Below are positions 22,537 through 34,237 of a stretch of DNA of 64,000 bases, one piece after another; position 1 is the first letter of the stretch; each line of letters begins with the position of its first letter. The stretch lies in the NCBI GenBank assembly GCA_964017065.1, contig OZ024789.1, positions 2,600,657 through 2,664,656 on the forward strand, given 5' to 3'. The notes below the pieces were generated by a model. It saw nothing but the letters and a program-made list of their open reading frames with translations, had not been told where the DNA came from and did not search any database. This DNA comes from Haliclona indistincta. Taxonomy: Eukaryota > Porifera > Demospongiae > Haplosclerida > Chalinidae. The translations under genes and the position numbers were made by a program.

Positions 22537-23237
22537 GGGGCGAGCCTGAGCGAGCCCCACATTGATCGTGATGTAGGTCCCACGTCGCGGGGAACGTATC
22601 TATGTATGTGGCCGGGGGTAGCGTTAGTTCTCCAATGTTCCCGAGAACACGCCTATTATGACGTAATATTCACGTGGTGCGTAAAAATATATATCAAAAA
22701 TTGATATTATCATGTCTGACGAAAGAACCTTTACTGCTCAACAACTGAGGACAGCACAGCGACCAACATTGGAGACACCTGAACAACACCCGAGTCAACT
22801 TTTACAAGACCAGAGGATTGCCAGAAAACGACGACGAGTAGAAGAGTCGCCCGATCAACGAGAGAGACGCCTGGAACGACAAAGGGAATACCAAAGGAAC
22901 TACCGACAGAGACGGAAGATAGCAGCTACAACAGAGCAAACACTAGGTGATACAGCTACAGAAGAGCGCGCTGTCAAGCTACAGAAAAAGAGAGTGCGTG
23001 CGCGAGTAGCTAGGTCTGTAGAAAGTGCAGAACAAAGGGACACCAGGCTATTGAACATGAGAGTAAATGAGCGTGAAAATAGGTCTGTAGAAAGTGCAGA
23101 ACAAAGGGACACCAGACTATTGAACATGAGAGTAAATGAGCGTGAAAATAGGTCTGTAGAAAGATATTGCTGATGCTTTATTATTAATTTTATTATGCTA
23201 TTATCAAACTGTACAAAAATCAGCTCAGGCTCGCCCC
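22537..23237. mobile_element. Small element with 15-base perfect inverted termini
   Basis: GGGGCGAGCCTGAGC at 22537-22551 and its exact complement, GCTCAGGCTCGCCCC, at 23223-23237 bracket a 701-base segment that contains one basic ORF. No flanking target duplication was found. It could be a non-autonomous or deleted copy of an element whose first ORF encodes the basic repeat protein. Confidence 0.6.
22712..23173 (+). CDS. Basic Glu/Arg repeat protein of a mobile element (fragment)
   Basis: A 153-residue ORF, very rich in Arg, Glu and Gln, of low-complexity coiled-coil type. A 23-residue unit beginning RSVESAEQRDTRLLNMRV is repeated (69-base DNA unit, copies at about 23013 and 23082 almost identical), and a third unit is cut by the stop. 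Similar ESAEQRD-RLL repeats occur at the N-terminus of ORFs of invertebrate Helitron-type elements (recall). It lies inside the 15-base inverted termini described for 22537-23237, so I assign it to that element and not to a host gene. Confidence 0.5.
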   Translation: MSDERTFTAQQLRTAQRPTLETPEQHPSQLLQDQRIARKRRRVEESPDQRERRLERQREYQRNYRQRRKIAATTEQTLGDTATEERAVKLQKKRVRARVARSVESAEQRDTRLLNMRVNERENRSVESAEQRDTRLLNMRVNERENRSVERYC

Positions 23238-23239
23238 TG

Positions 23240-23600
23240 CATTCTATGAATGTACTAGTAATACATCTACTAGTGTCATCAATCAGTATTGGAAACACAT
23301 TGTTGACACAGGCTATTAATGTTAATAATCTAAATTATTGCAGTAGAAAAAGTTTCAAAAGAAAAAATTATTAAATGGATACTAGGAGTGAACAGGAGAG
23401 TGAAAGAGAAAACAAGCGGTATTCAATAAATTTTTATTAGAGATGATAATGTCACTTTCATAATAGCTTATGCATGAAAATAAACCATGGTATGTTGTGG
23501 CACAGGAAGCTAAGTATATCATAATGAATATTGCTCAGTAGACTATGAATTCTATCATGAGCGATCAGACCATAATAATAGATGAGACACGCCCATCTAT
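23240..23600. other. Spacer before TRIM gene 3
   Basis: AT-rich, no feature recognised apart from the TATA-like motif at 23598-23604. Confidence 0.5.
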
Positions 23601-23612
23601 AAACGCTGGAAT

Positions 23613-25640
23613 ATGGCTGCAGACTCCTTTGCAGCGCCCCGACCATTTACTTTCACAAGACAAGCCCTAAGCAGGCTAGATTCCCAGCTCACATGTCCTG
23701 TGTGTCTGGATCGCTATGTTGATCCTCGTGTCCTAACCTGCCATCACAGCTTCTGTAAGAACTGCATCAGCCGCATCCAAAAAGTAAGAGAGCAAGAAAA
23801 GGTCGTTATAAAGTGCCCCATCTGTCGTGAGTCTACTCCGTTGGGTGAGAATGAAGTATCTGCATTACCTGTTGCCTTCCTTATAAACAACTTGCTGGAG
23901 ATAGACGGGATACTCAAGAAGCCTACACGTGAGCCACGCCCTAATGTCGCTGACAATGTGTGTAATGTATGCCCTAAGCATAATCGACAACTTGATTTTT
24001 ACTGCGAAACTTGCCAGCAATTCATTTGCTTCAGGTGTGGCACGGAATCTCATCATCAACATCAGTATGACAAGTTTGCAAAACGTATGCAAGCAATTAA
24101 ATTGTGCCTTGAAACTGTGTTGAGCAAGCGAATTCAAGAGGTCACTGACAGACTGTCTATTTTCGATCTAACCGAAAATGATATTAAAGACCAGAGTGAA
24201 GCTGTATAGGAAGGCATCGCTCAAACATTTCAGACGATTATCGACAATCTACAAAAGTCTAAAGAGTTTCATTTTGAGCAGGTCAAGAGAGTTACACGTC
24301 AAAAACTGCAACTGAATTTGCTTGAACGAGAGAAAGTCGAGAAGTCTTTGGCTGAACTAATGAAATGCAAGGAGTTCGTTGAAGAAGAGTTTGACATACG
24401 ATCCCAATATCAGATTCAAGCAGCCAAAAATAGTTTAGTTAAACATATTTGGGACACTTGCACGAAGATCAAAAAAATGCATAAACCTATCGAAAAGGCA
24501 GATACTAGGTTCATGTTTGATCGTTCTGCATACACAAAGTTTCCTATTGGTAGCGTTGAGAGTTCACTGAACTATCAGGCAGTTTGCGAGTTGGCTTCCG
24601 TTGCTGTACCATCTCAAGCATTTGCTGGACCTGGTCAAATGATTTGCATTCCTGTTACGATGCCAATCTCAGTATCACCTGAGCAGGTGACAACCACTCT
24701 CTCTCTTCAAAATAATATCGCCCACCCATCTGTGATTGAGGTCGATGAAGGGTATTTAGTGATTTGCCTGCAACCAAGAGTCACTGGTCTGCATGCATTG
24801 AGTGTGGGCATGAATGGAATACCTTTCAAGAGTAGCCCGTTTTTGATACCAGTCCTACCATCTGCTGAGATGAGAGAACAAGGATTAGATGTGGTGGCAA
24901 GTGGTCTGAAATGCCCCTACAACTCCGTGGTGACAAAAGATGGTCAATACATTATGGTCGTAGAGATGGAAGGCAGCCGAGTGACTATTCTCAATACAAC
25001 TGGGCAAGTGGTGCGACGAATTGGGAAGCATGGAAAAGGTCCCGGAAAGTTTAAAAATCCTCATTCTGTAGCTGTCTCTTCTAGTAATCACATCTTTGTG
25101 GCTGACCTCAACTCCATTCAGAAATTTACATTCTCTGGATCGCATGTAGCAACATTTCCTTTCAGCGTCCGAGGACTTACATTTCATCCAAGTGGACATT
25201 TGTTAACGATAGCAAAGAACTACAGCATTGAAGTGTTCAATCTTGACCTTAGCCACTCACACACTCTCTGTGAATCAAAGCAGTTTGTCGATGCATGTGA
25301 TCTTGCAGTGGACACCAAAGGGATGGTGTACGTGCTGACCATCGAGCATGGGATACACAAATTCTCGTCCGATTTAAAAAAGTATGTTTCTAGTATCGAT
25401 ATCCAATGCCAGCTGAAAGATTCCTGTCTTATGGGTATTTGTATTGATAAATATGATAATATTTATGTAACTGATGCAAGTGGTGTTGACAAACCAATAA
25501 TCATGCTCACCGCGGGGGGTGAGTGTGTGGCAAAGTTTGGTGACCGTAGGCATAATGTTCATGGAATATCTGTCAACAAGAGTGGAGACTTGTTCGTGTG
25601 TTGCCTCAATAGAGGAGAATTAGTGGTTTATAGAGTCTAA
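23613..25640 (+). pseudogene. TRIM-NHL gene 3, one in-frame stop (TAG at 24207)
   Basis: A single exon open from the ATG at 23613 to 25640 except for TAG at 24207-24209, where gene 1 has AAG (Lys) and gene 2 has GAA in the equivalent coiled-coil segment; this is a one-base change. Before it: RING (CPVCLDRYVDPRVLTCHHS and onward) and B-box (CPKH to CGTESHHQH). After it: coiled coil, filamin-type domain and NHL repeats in frame. The first two thirds are nearest to gene 1 (window start), while from about 24,800 on the sequence follows gene 2, suggesting gene conversion. The tandem placement with gene 2 and shared structure indicate local duplication. The product, if truncated, would keep RING and B-box only. 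Confidence 0.85.
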
Positions 25641-26400
25641 ACTTAGTCATTACACACAGTGAATAGAGTTATCTTTAATTACACATTAATTTTGGTTATT
25701 ATTATTTTATCACATTTTTACACTGCACCATAACCTGCACTGGAAGATGTTTTGGACATGCACATGCTAATTTTTATGCTTTTGTAAATTTGTATATATA
25801 ATTATTATGTCCGAAATGACACTAACATTACCAACGTTAGCAACGTACGCTATCATGCTCTAAACAATTCCACAGCAGTTCCTCAGTTGACAACCAAGCA
25901 CAGCATCATTGAAGTACTCAATTGTAACTCACACTCTGGTTCCAGAGATTCAGCTGCCTGACAATAAGATCCTAGTATTTAGTCATGCTCACTCAAAACC
26001 AACTTCATAATAGTCAAAAAGACTGGAAACTTGTCTCCGATCCAATACAAGACTTATTGAATTGTGATCTGAAAACCTATAATTATATCTATGACATAAC
26101 AGTGCAGAGATGATTAGTACATGCAGATGATATGATGCACACTTCCAATATTATTTTTCTAATCACCATGCAACTCATCCAAACAGCGGGTATAGTGGGT
26201 CTGTGTGCACACTCCAATACTATTCTGCCATGCAGTCTGTGAAAATGTTATACTACAAACAGACTACGTAGCCCACATAGTCTATAATGTCTATGCTACA
26301 AATAACAATTTTTTATTAACGTAAATTGAGCTCGTCAAAATTGCAAAATAATTATTTTAAAATCTAAAAAGATATGAATTAAAAAAGCTTTAATACAAAC
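25641..26400. other. AT-rich intergenic, convergent gene ends
   Basis: Lies between the TRIM gene 3 stop and the stop of the minus-strand receptor gene. TTTATT at 26312-26317 is a poly(A) signal on the minus strand, about 85 bases beyond that stop. Nothing else seen. Confidence 0.5.
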
Positions 26401-29110
26401 CTACAAGGAAAATTCAGTCAATTCAATCGTATCCGTAGAATGTGTTGTCACACATTTCTTTGTCTGTTCGTCATTAAGAAAGTAACTTTTTAACTGTTGA
26501 GAAGAATGGATTGAATCTACAGTCTTCATTTCATCAGTCATTTCTGTCGGTGGTGAATTATCTCTCTCTACATCTTTACAGACATCAGGATTCTTATTTT
26601 GTATTTCGAATGATCTTGAAGTGCGTCTAACAAGATACCAGCACCAGAGACCACTCAATACCAGCAACACCAATGCAAAGGATAAGCAAGCTACAACAAT
26701 AGTGAACAGTTCTGGTAAAGATATACTTTTATCAGGTTCTTCAATGACCACACTGGGTATGGGCATGGGGTTGGTTATAGTTACAGATTCACTCGTACTA
26801 GATATGTCCAGAATGGTACTTGATGTTGTATGATCAATCCTCACTGGGCTATCAAATGGAAAATCGATCGAGTCATCACTGTTGCAATGGTCTGATTTGC
26901 AAAAACACACGTACAACGTTGTTCCCTTGTGAGATGAATCGGACTGTAAACTACAGCGACTCCCATTCGTATATGCCAATGGATATGTTGCTATTTGAAA
27001 AACATGCAGAGGAAGATGGTTTACTAAAATAGAGAGATGACTTACTGGGGAAACAGAGTTTATATTGAGGAATCCAAGTCATTGTTGAATTTTTATAGAC
27101 ATAGAAAGCTGCACAGTAGGTGGTGTCACCTTGATAGTCCTGGGATACTCTATCGAAGCAGTACTCATCATATTCTTTACCACACTGACCAAATCTGCAG
27201 AACTTCCTGTTGCACACCAATCCTTCCTTAACTGCAGCAATCAGAATTATCATAATGTGACAGAGATCATACTTAGTTATATGCAATTGTACATGTCACC
27301 TAGTCTTGACACAAGAAACTGAGGAAAGACATAATTTATAATAACCTGGGGTTTGCTTATCATGGAGTTGGTTTCTTTGACTAGATAAAAGGTTTTCAAT
27401 AATCAAAATTTAATAATTCTGCTAGTCATGAAATTGTGAAATTAAGAAGTAGCTCATTTTTACAGTAAAAAGTAATTGTCACCTTTGCATGTCTTTCCGT
27501 CATAGGAGAGATACCGATCTTCTGTACAATTACACTGATAACTGCCAAGTGTATTGATACAGAAAGTATGGCAACCACCATTACTGGTCAAACATTCATT
27601 AATATCTGTAAGAGGATTAAGACTCAGTGAGTGTATGAGTGAGTGAGCGAGTGTATGAGTGAGTGAGTGAGTGAGTGAGTGAGTGAGTGAGTGAGTGAGT
27701 GAGTGAGTGAGTGAGTGAGTGAGCGAGTGTATGAGTTAGTGAGTGAGTGAGTGAGTGAGTGAGTGAGAGAGAGAAAGAGTGACAGAGACCCATAACGTGA
27801 TAAGGCTATGATTTTACCTTCACAAGTACGATTATCTATCCCAGTATGAAAACCATTTGGACATTGACATACTGGCTTGTTATGAACAATGTCACAGCCA
27901 TGGCTACAGTGGAGCTGATGACAATCATTGAAACCTGAGACAAAGACAGCAAGAATATCCCATATAAGCAAAAGCTAGGACCCCACCGTATTTAGCATGA
28001 CGTGTAGGATGAGTAAATGAGATATTTTGATTACACAGATTCCCGTTACAAGTACACTCTAACAGTGTTCCAGCAGGACCATCAAGCTGGTTATCAATAT
28101 GACACTCTGAGCCAATATCCTGCGGATTCCCATCGTACTGAGTCTGACAACCTTTTGAGGAGAGCTCCACTTTCGTGGTTGTAGTGTTGACTACGTACAC
28201 AGCCCGACAGTACCCCATGGTAGGCGGAGTCACTGAGCAATACTCATAGCCAAGGCTGCAGTCCCCAGAAGAGCAGTGATAATGGTCACACACTTGAAAC
28301 CCTAGTAAACACAGGAAAACCACATGTGCTTGAGTCAACACCTGTACATTTACACAGTCAATTAGTTATACAAGCATGGATGAACTAATCTTGCAACCAC
28401 TAGTAGATTGCCTGTTTTAAACATCTTTATAACTGTCTACCGAGCTCAAATGCTCAAGCTTTAATATCAACAAGCAAACACTCTTGTGCAGTATTTTAAG
28501 TTTTCACTATCCGAAATCATACAAGAAATAACCAAAATCTAGGTCAAAATCAATTAACAGAGACACACCCATTACCAGGAGCTCATAACGAGAAGGAAAA
28601 ACACATTAATTTTCCTAGGTCCAACCACAATTAGAAAGTCCATACACATGTATACAAGACAATCCCTATTAAAATTGTGCTACATGTCTGCACATTTACT
28701 TGCTATGGAGTTACTCATTAATTCATGCCCCTACCTTCACGATGCTGAGGAGGAGGATCTTTGGGTATGTTCAAGGGTATTTCCAGCACTGGCTGGATGT
28801 CATCAGTCACATTATTAATGATGTTGCAAAGATCCTCTTCACACGAAAAATATACGGCGGGAATAAAAGCCGCCATGCTGTGATCAGCTGATTGGCTTGT
28901 AGGTCCGCATCCAAACTCGGTTGGAATCAGCTTCTGGACATGATTTGGTGAGAAACGCGAGTGACAGTGGTGCTCGTTCCCTTCACAGACACGTATGCAG
29001 GCGCCTGGTGACGAACAAGTGTTCGAGAAGCATCTATGCACACCAAAAATGATCCTGGGCCCAGTAGCAAGCAGGACGAACAGCAGAAGCAGCATTTCAC
29101 GAACAGCCAT
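26401..29110 (-). CDS. Single-pass membrane protein: three three-finger-like and two EGF domains
   Basis: Six exons with consistent phase-1 junctions: 28735-29110, 27987-28301, 27818-27934, 27483-27605, 27046-27231 and 26401-27023, giving 579 residues. Start [15 protein letters not shown] is a signal peptide. Three Cys-rich modules end in the Ly6/uPAR/TGF-beta-receptor-like closing motif ([25 protein letters not shown]). Between the second and third are an EGF module ([10 protein letters not shown]) and a calcium-binding-type EGF ([12 protein letters not shown]). A membrane helix (about [14 protein letters not shown]) is followed by a roughly 75-residue tail without a kinase domain. The third three-finger module is itself split by an intron. 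It is likely a cell-surface receptor or co-receptor; the ligand is unknown and I do not recognise an orthologue. Confidence 0.85.
27620..27780. repeat. GAGT tetranucleotide microsatellite in an intron
   Basis: A near-perfect run of GAGT units (27653-27725 is uninterrupted) with GAGC/GTAT variants on both sides, inside the intron between the two EGF exons of the receptor gene. Confidence 0.95.
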
Positions 29111-29597
29111 TGCTCGATCTGGAGGCGGGACGTGCTGTATGTGCTCAGGGTCACCGACACGCCTACTTGTCAAATTCAAAAAGATTTGCATAATGAGAGT
29201 GTGAAGTACAATGCCATAACAATTGACGTTACATTCTCATTATTATGTGCTCCTTATTAAATTTGTAATTTAAAGCATTATAGTCATCTTCGATTGATGA
29301 GCTAAGCAATAATAAAGCTACATTATTATAAACAATCATGCATTGATGATACATGCATTCGCATGTGCCAGTGCATGGTATGTACGTTGCACTAGCACAA
29401 TGCATGTGACTCACTGTAGCATCTCCACACTTCAGTGACATCGATAATAAGCTACATCCTTAATTTTGATCAAAATTTTTAAAAATAATGATCAAAAAAA
29501 AATTATTGCATCAAAAAATAACTTAACATAAATTTACAAAAAAATAAGAACATCTGTAAAAAATAATTTAACAGTAAAATTCATCATTCGTTTTAGG

Positions 29598-32195
29598 CTA
29601 GACTCCATAAAAAGAGGTACAGTTTTCTAGCAGTGTAATCATCATTCGATCGATTGGCTCATCCCTTGCTCTAGCTATTTGCATCGCTACAGCACCAGCC
29701 ATCGGAGGGTGACAGTTCTTAAAATCTCTGTCTTTGAATGAAGCAGGAGTGAGGTAAGGAGAATCAGTCTCTAGGAGGATTCTGTCAGCAGGAAGTTCCG
29801 CAGCTACGCCTCTGTTCTCTTCCGATTTTCGGTACGTGATCTGACCAGTAAAACCAAAGTACAGTGCATACAGCCTAAAGAGGGCACTCAGCTGATTTTA
29901 GCAACTCAGTACATATTTTGTTGTAAAAAAATTATTCTGGGAGCTATTGCTTCCAAAGTTGGTGTAAGTGTAGAATGATCCTCTCTGCCTATGTTAGTCA
30001 AATTAGAAATAGTAATTCTATGTGGTTCTGAAAATAATAATGTTTAAGTGATACAAGTTGACACCTTCCAATTGCAAATGACCTTTAAGCCAGCATTTTA
30101 GTGCTGTTTTGAGTTAAGCAAAAACCATTTACTGTTTGATTGTAAGGTAGGTCTTTGTTCATCTCACAAAGTTTGGAGGCTTATCTTTGATCCATGCTAA
30201 TGTAGGAAGCCAAAAAGGACAGAAATTTTTGTGTTTTTGAGTTGAAAATTGCTTTAAGCTGAGAATTCAACAGCTTTGTGAGTTAAGAAAAACCACTTGA
30301 TATATGGATAGCCGAATACTTGTAGTTTTCACTAGTTTTTAAACTAGCGTGATACGTCCATCCATGCGCAAACGCGGTCGTCGAGAACACCAACTTTTAG
30401 CTGTCACTTCGACTCTCTGCCGTTTTATAATGATATTCATCCAATATGAGTGTTTATCGATTACGCATTTCTGCGTGCGCTGCGCCGCTAACCGTCGAGC
30501 GGCAAGAATGGCGCCGATCAAAATCTGTGTTTTGCGCTTTGCCCGTTCTTAAGCGTGCTTCTGCAGCATAGATACTAGCTAAGCTCGAGGAAATAATAAC
30601 CACTAAGCGTCGTTGTGGCGCTAGACAGTGGCTGCTGTGTCGTAGGTGTGGTTCGTCGTGACGTCGTACAAATTGTAGTGATGTCACAAACATGGCGCCA
30701 TTGTATTAGCTTCAATGGGAGAGAGCTGTAGAGCATCGTGTGTCTTGCATTTTCTCATGCTCAAAGTTGCAATCTGCATTAATGCAATAGAAATAGCGAT
30801 GTAGAAAGTTTTGTAGACTAAATTAAAAAATCAGATGAGTGCCCTCTTTAGGCTGTAAGCACTGTATATGTTTGGAAAGGCGTCAAGAAAGCGTCTCGCC
30901 ATTCGCAAGGAACCAGAGTAGCAGTGAAGGTGAATCTTCCAATCTCTTGGAAGACCAGCCACGGTAAGACACTGGAGAAGATCTTCCTCAGCATCTCTGC
31001 AGTGCAGAACAAGAGGTTTGTCCATTACCGGAGCTAGTCTAAGCAGTCGCTTTAGCACTTGATTCTGCACATCAGTCGGAGACTCATTGATACAGTGGTC
31101 TGAGTAATCCAGACCCATTTCACCAAATCCGACGCACTTACTGTGACCAAGACAAGTGATAATGGCTTCCTCCATCTTATCAGTGTATGCTCTAGCGTGA
31201 CGAGGGTGCACGCCAAACGTCCCCCAGACTCCATCTTCTTCCAGTAATTCTTTCCATAAACCAAAGGAAGAAAAAGCCGGCGGATCGCAAAACGATGTTA
31301 TGCAACCACGGAAGTTCTCAGGATAACCAAATTTCCTTTTCAGATCTCCATACTTGTTAAGATAGGATCTCTCCAGCACATATTCGAGGTGACAGTGCGT
31401 GTCTATGTAGCTTGGTAGAGAAGCAAACTCGTTAAACTGGTTTCTCCCCGAGTTCCTGTATCGTCTGTCACTGTTATGTTTTAGCTGGTGGTCATTCCTG
31501 CTTGACATAGGCCCTTTGTATTGGTACATTCGAGTGCCTTTATCCTGAACCACTGAAGTGCCTGTTGACTTGTTGATAGTAACATCGTTTTTGCTCCTAA
31601 CCACGTCACCTTCATCTGGCTCTTCCGAGTGTTCAATATCTTTGACTGTTGTTGGCTGTGCTCGTACAGCTAGAGTGCCTTCTACCTGCACGCTATCTTT
31701 TCCATTCTCTTGCCGGGCGATGTCAGCTTTCTTCGCTGTATCCATCTTGGCTGTAGCAGTGCGAATTTCTTTATCTTGAAAATCTTGTTGTGGGCAGTCT
31801 CGTCTCTTGTGACCCTTCTCACCGCACAGAAAGCAACTATTGTCCTTGCCCAAAGGACGTGTCTCTCCATTCCTCCGCCCTTGTCTTGAACTTTCCTTAG
31901 ATCCACCCCGTTGTCCAGTTTCTCTTTCTGGTCGCTTTTCTTTTTCTTGTCTTCTAGTTTCTTTCACAGTTCCATTCTCTCCGCCATTTTTGATGGCGTT
32001 TTGGTGCATTCCTTGATGTGGACAATCTCGTTTTTTGTGTCCCTTTTCACCGCAAAGATAACAGCTCACGTCTCCGTACGTTTTCTTTTCAGCTGCTTGC
32101 GGGCAATTCTTGGCTAAGTGGCCGGAGTCGCCACAAGTGAAGCAATTTCTGGTCCCACCGCTCCTCCATACTCGCGAGGGATAAGCCATCAACAT
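29598..32195 (-). pseudogene. CCHC zinc-knuckle plus TatD-family nuclease, interrupted by an element
   Basis: The frame starts at the ATG at 32195 (open to an alternative Met at 32279). Three CCHC knuckles come first: CFTCGDSGHLAKNC, CYLCGEKGHKKRDC and CFLCGEKGHKRRDC. A charged linker follows, then a TatD metal-dependent hydrolase: DTHCHLEY, GVHPRHA, GFGEMGLDY, LHCRDAEE, HCYSGS and, in the downstream part, ETDSPYL. All expected metal ligands are present. Between FPNIY and FGFTG the frame is broken by the 1003-base element at 29862-30864, which brings an early stop (TGA). Joining the two flanks with one TA gives a continuous 530-codon frame. No splice-site pair at the element ends keeps the frame. 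TatD proteins are DNA nucleases; fusion with zinc knuckles suggests RNA or ssDNA binding (inference). Confidence 0.8.
29862..30864. mobile_element. Mariner/Tc1-like non-autonomous element in the TatD coding exon
   Basis: Terminal inverted repeats of about 36 bases start CAGTGC and contain TACAGCCTAAAGAGGGCACT at both ends, with two mismatches in the first 35. The element is flanked by TA on both sides (29860-29861 and 30865-30866), the target duplication of the Tc1/mariner group, and removing element plus one TA restores the TatD codons. No transposase ORF is visible. Confidence 0.88.
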
Positions 32196-32455
32196 GTGTC
32201 TTGGACAATAAATTAATGAGTTGACCGTTAAGTAAGAAAGTTTTGATCTAATTAGTAGAAAGTAATTTTCAAATCGCAAGGACAGCGATCTAGATCTAAT
32301 ATTAGTCGCGTCAGCAGCGCAGTCTTTTCAGCGTCTAGCAGCCTGTTTACAACTTCTTTCAGGGATCATCAACGCCAATTCGTGCTAGCATGTGTCTTTG
32401 CTGATGGTTATCCGCCGGTAAGATGAGTCTAATGCATATAACCTGTGCCAGTAAC

Positions 32456-32870
<415 letters not shown>

Positions 32871-32957
32871 TGGGCCCTTCACCCCCTCCTCCTCCTCCCT
32901 TTTCCTTTACTACCCTCCTCCATCCCTCCCTTCCTTCACTCTTCTTATCTCTATTAG

Positions 32958-33055
32958 CCATTGAGTGGTGTATACAAAAACGCAATGCCAAGCGTCAGGC
33001 CGAGGCAATGGAGAAGGGAATGAAGCCTTCTGTCTACTCTGGTGGTGGTGGATGA
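32958..33055 (+). CDS. Possible terminal exon of an unidentified gene
   Basis: After an acceptor-like CTATTAG, the frame AIEWCIQKRNAKRQAEAMEK runs to a Gly-rich end and TGA at 33053-33055. It looks coding in composition but I could not find a matching upstream exon with a compatible phase across the microsatellite. Confidence 0.2.
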
Positions 33056-33655
33056 GGCTAAGCGCCCACAGTGACCAGTCTGTACTGCCATAAGCACTCT
33101 GATACTGACAGTTATCTTTGTGTAATGATGGACGACTGTTAGTGGGCGCACTAAACTAACAATCTTTTTGTATTTTTATATCTCAGTAAGCTAGTGATGG
33201 GTCTTACCTAAAGCTGTGTTAGCTCCACAGTTGGTGAGATCCTGATGAAACTGCTGTTGAACTCTAATCCTGTGCTACAATGATCCGTTATTAAAATTTT
33301 ATTTCATCATGTGTGTGTCACAGTGTGTGTTGTTGATAGACACACTTGTACAACATCATAGTTTACTATACTCTGTCTGGAAGCCTACACTGAGTGAAGT
33401 ACTCGGTAATGTGTAACTGATGAGTAATGACGGTTAGCTCAATGACATCATGATTTTTTGGTAGATAACTAGTAGCATTTGTTGTAAGTGCATCATCGTC
33501 TGATGTCATACACTGCACAGTACGTACTGCATGATAGGTTACCCCGTTTACACTGACACAACTGTAACATCATCAGTTACCTAGTAGTCTGTGAGGGAGC
33601 TAGTCAAGGGGTTTCTGATCCTGGTGTCTCTGATGCTGTTCTCATGTGTGTCCAG

Positions 33656-33740
33656 ATGCTACCGTTACCGACAGATAGTCAATGTGCAAGGAATGATTGA
33701 AGAGATTTACGAGATGATAATGGACCAAGAAGAGGAATAA
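33656..33740 (+). CDS. Possible terminal exon (acidic C-terminus)
   Basis: After a GTGTGTCCAG acceptor the frame CYRYRQIVNVQGMIEEIYEM continues to an acidic end and TAA at 33738. It could belong to the same gene as the exon at 32958 or to another one; no upstream exon was established. From here to 34237 I see only AT-rich DNA. Confidence 0.25.
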
Positions 33741-34237
33741 ACAAGAACGAAAAGAATTTTTTGAAAATGAATCAATACTAATAAGGGGCACACTTCTGAC
33801 TTCGTCATGTGACTTGTTCTCTTAACTTTTTTGTTCTTGTTAGTTAGTCTATTACATGTAGCTTAATCTTATTTTATGAACAATTTATTTCATAAAAAAT
33901 AAATATTAACATATTGACTATTATGCACAGTATGAATTCTTAGTGTTGTATCAAAAACCAGTTCTCTTGTCACTGTTGTGCAAACACTTAAGCTTGTTAG
34001 TGAATATTTGAATAGAACAATTACAAACTTCATGGTCAATATGCATTATGTTACTGCATGACTAGTGTATAAAAATAATTTTGAATATCAAAATAACGTG
34101 GTGACATTATGCAGTCTGTGTGAACTGTTTATGCTACCTGATGGAGATCTTTTCACTGTTCCGAAAACACCTGTAGGTCAAAATCAATAGTTATAGTAGG
34201 AACAAAATCACCGATAAATTAATTACAGGAAAAATTA

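Noticed and set aside
23865..24137. Minus-strand 90-codon frame opposite TRIM gene 3 (and a similar one opposite gene 2)
   Set aside because: Shadow of the conserved RING/B-box coding strand; it shows no independent features.
26401..29110. Venom-type three-finger toxin
   Set aside because: The domains are part of a large membrane-anchored protein with EGF modules; the fold class is shared with receptors and Ly6 proteins.
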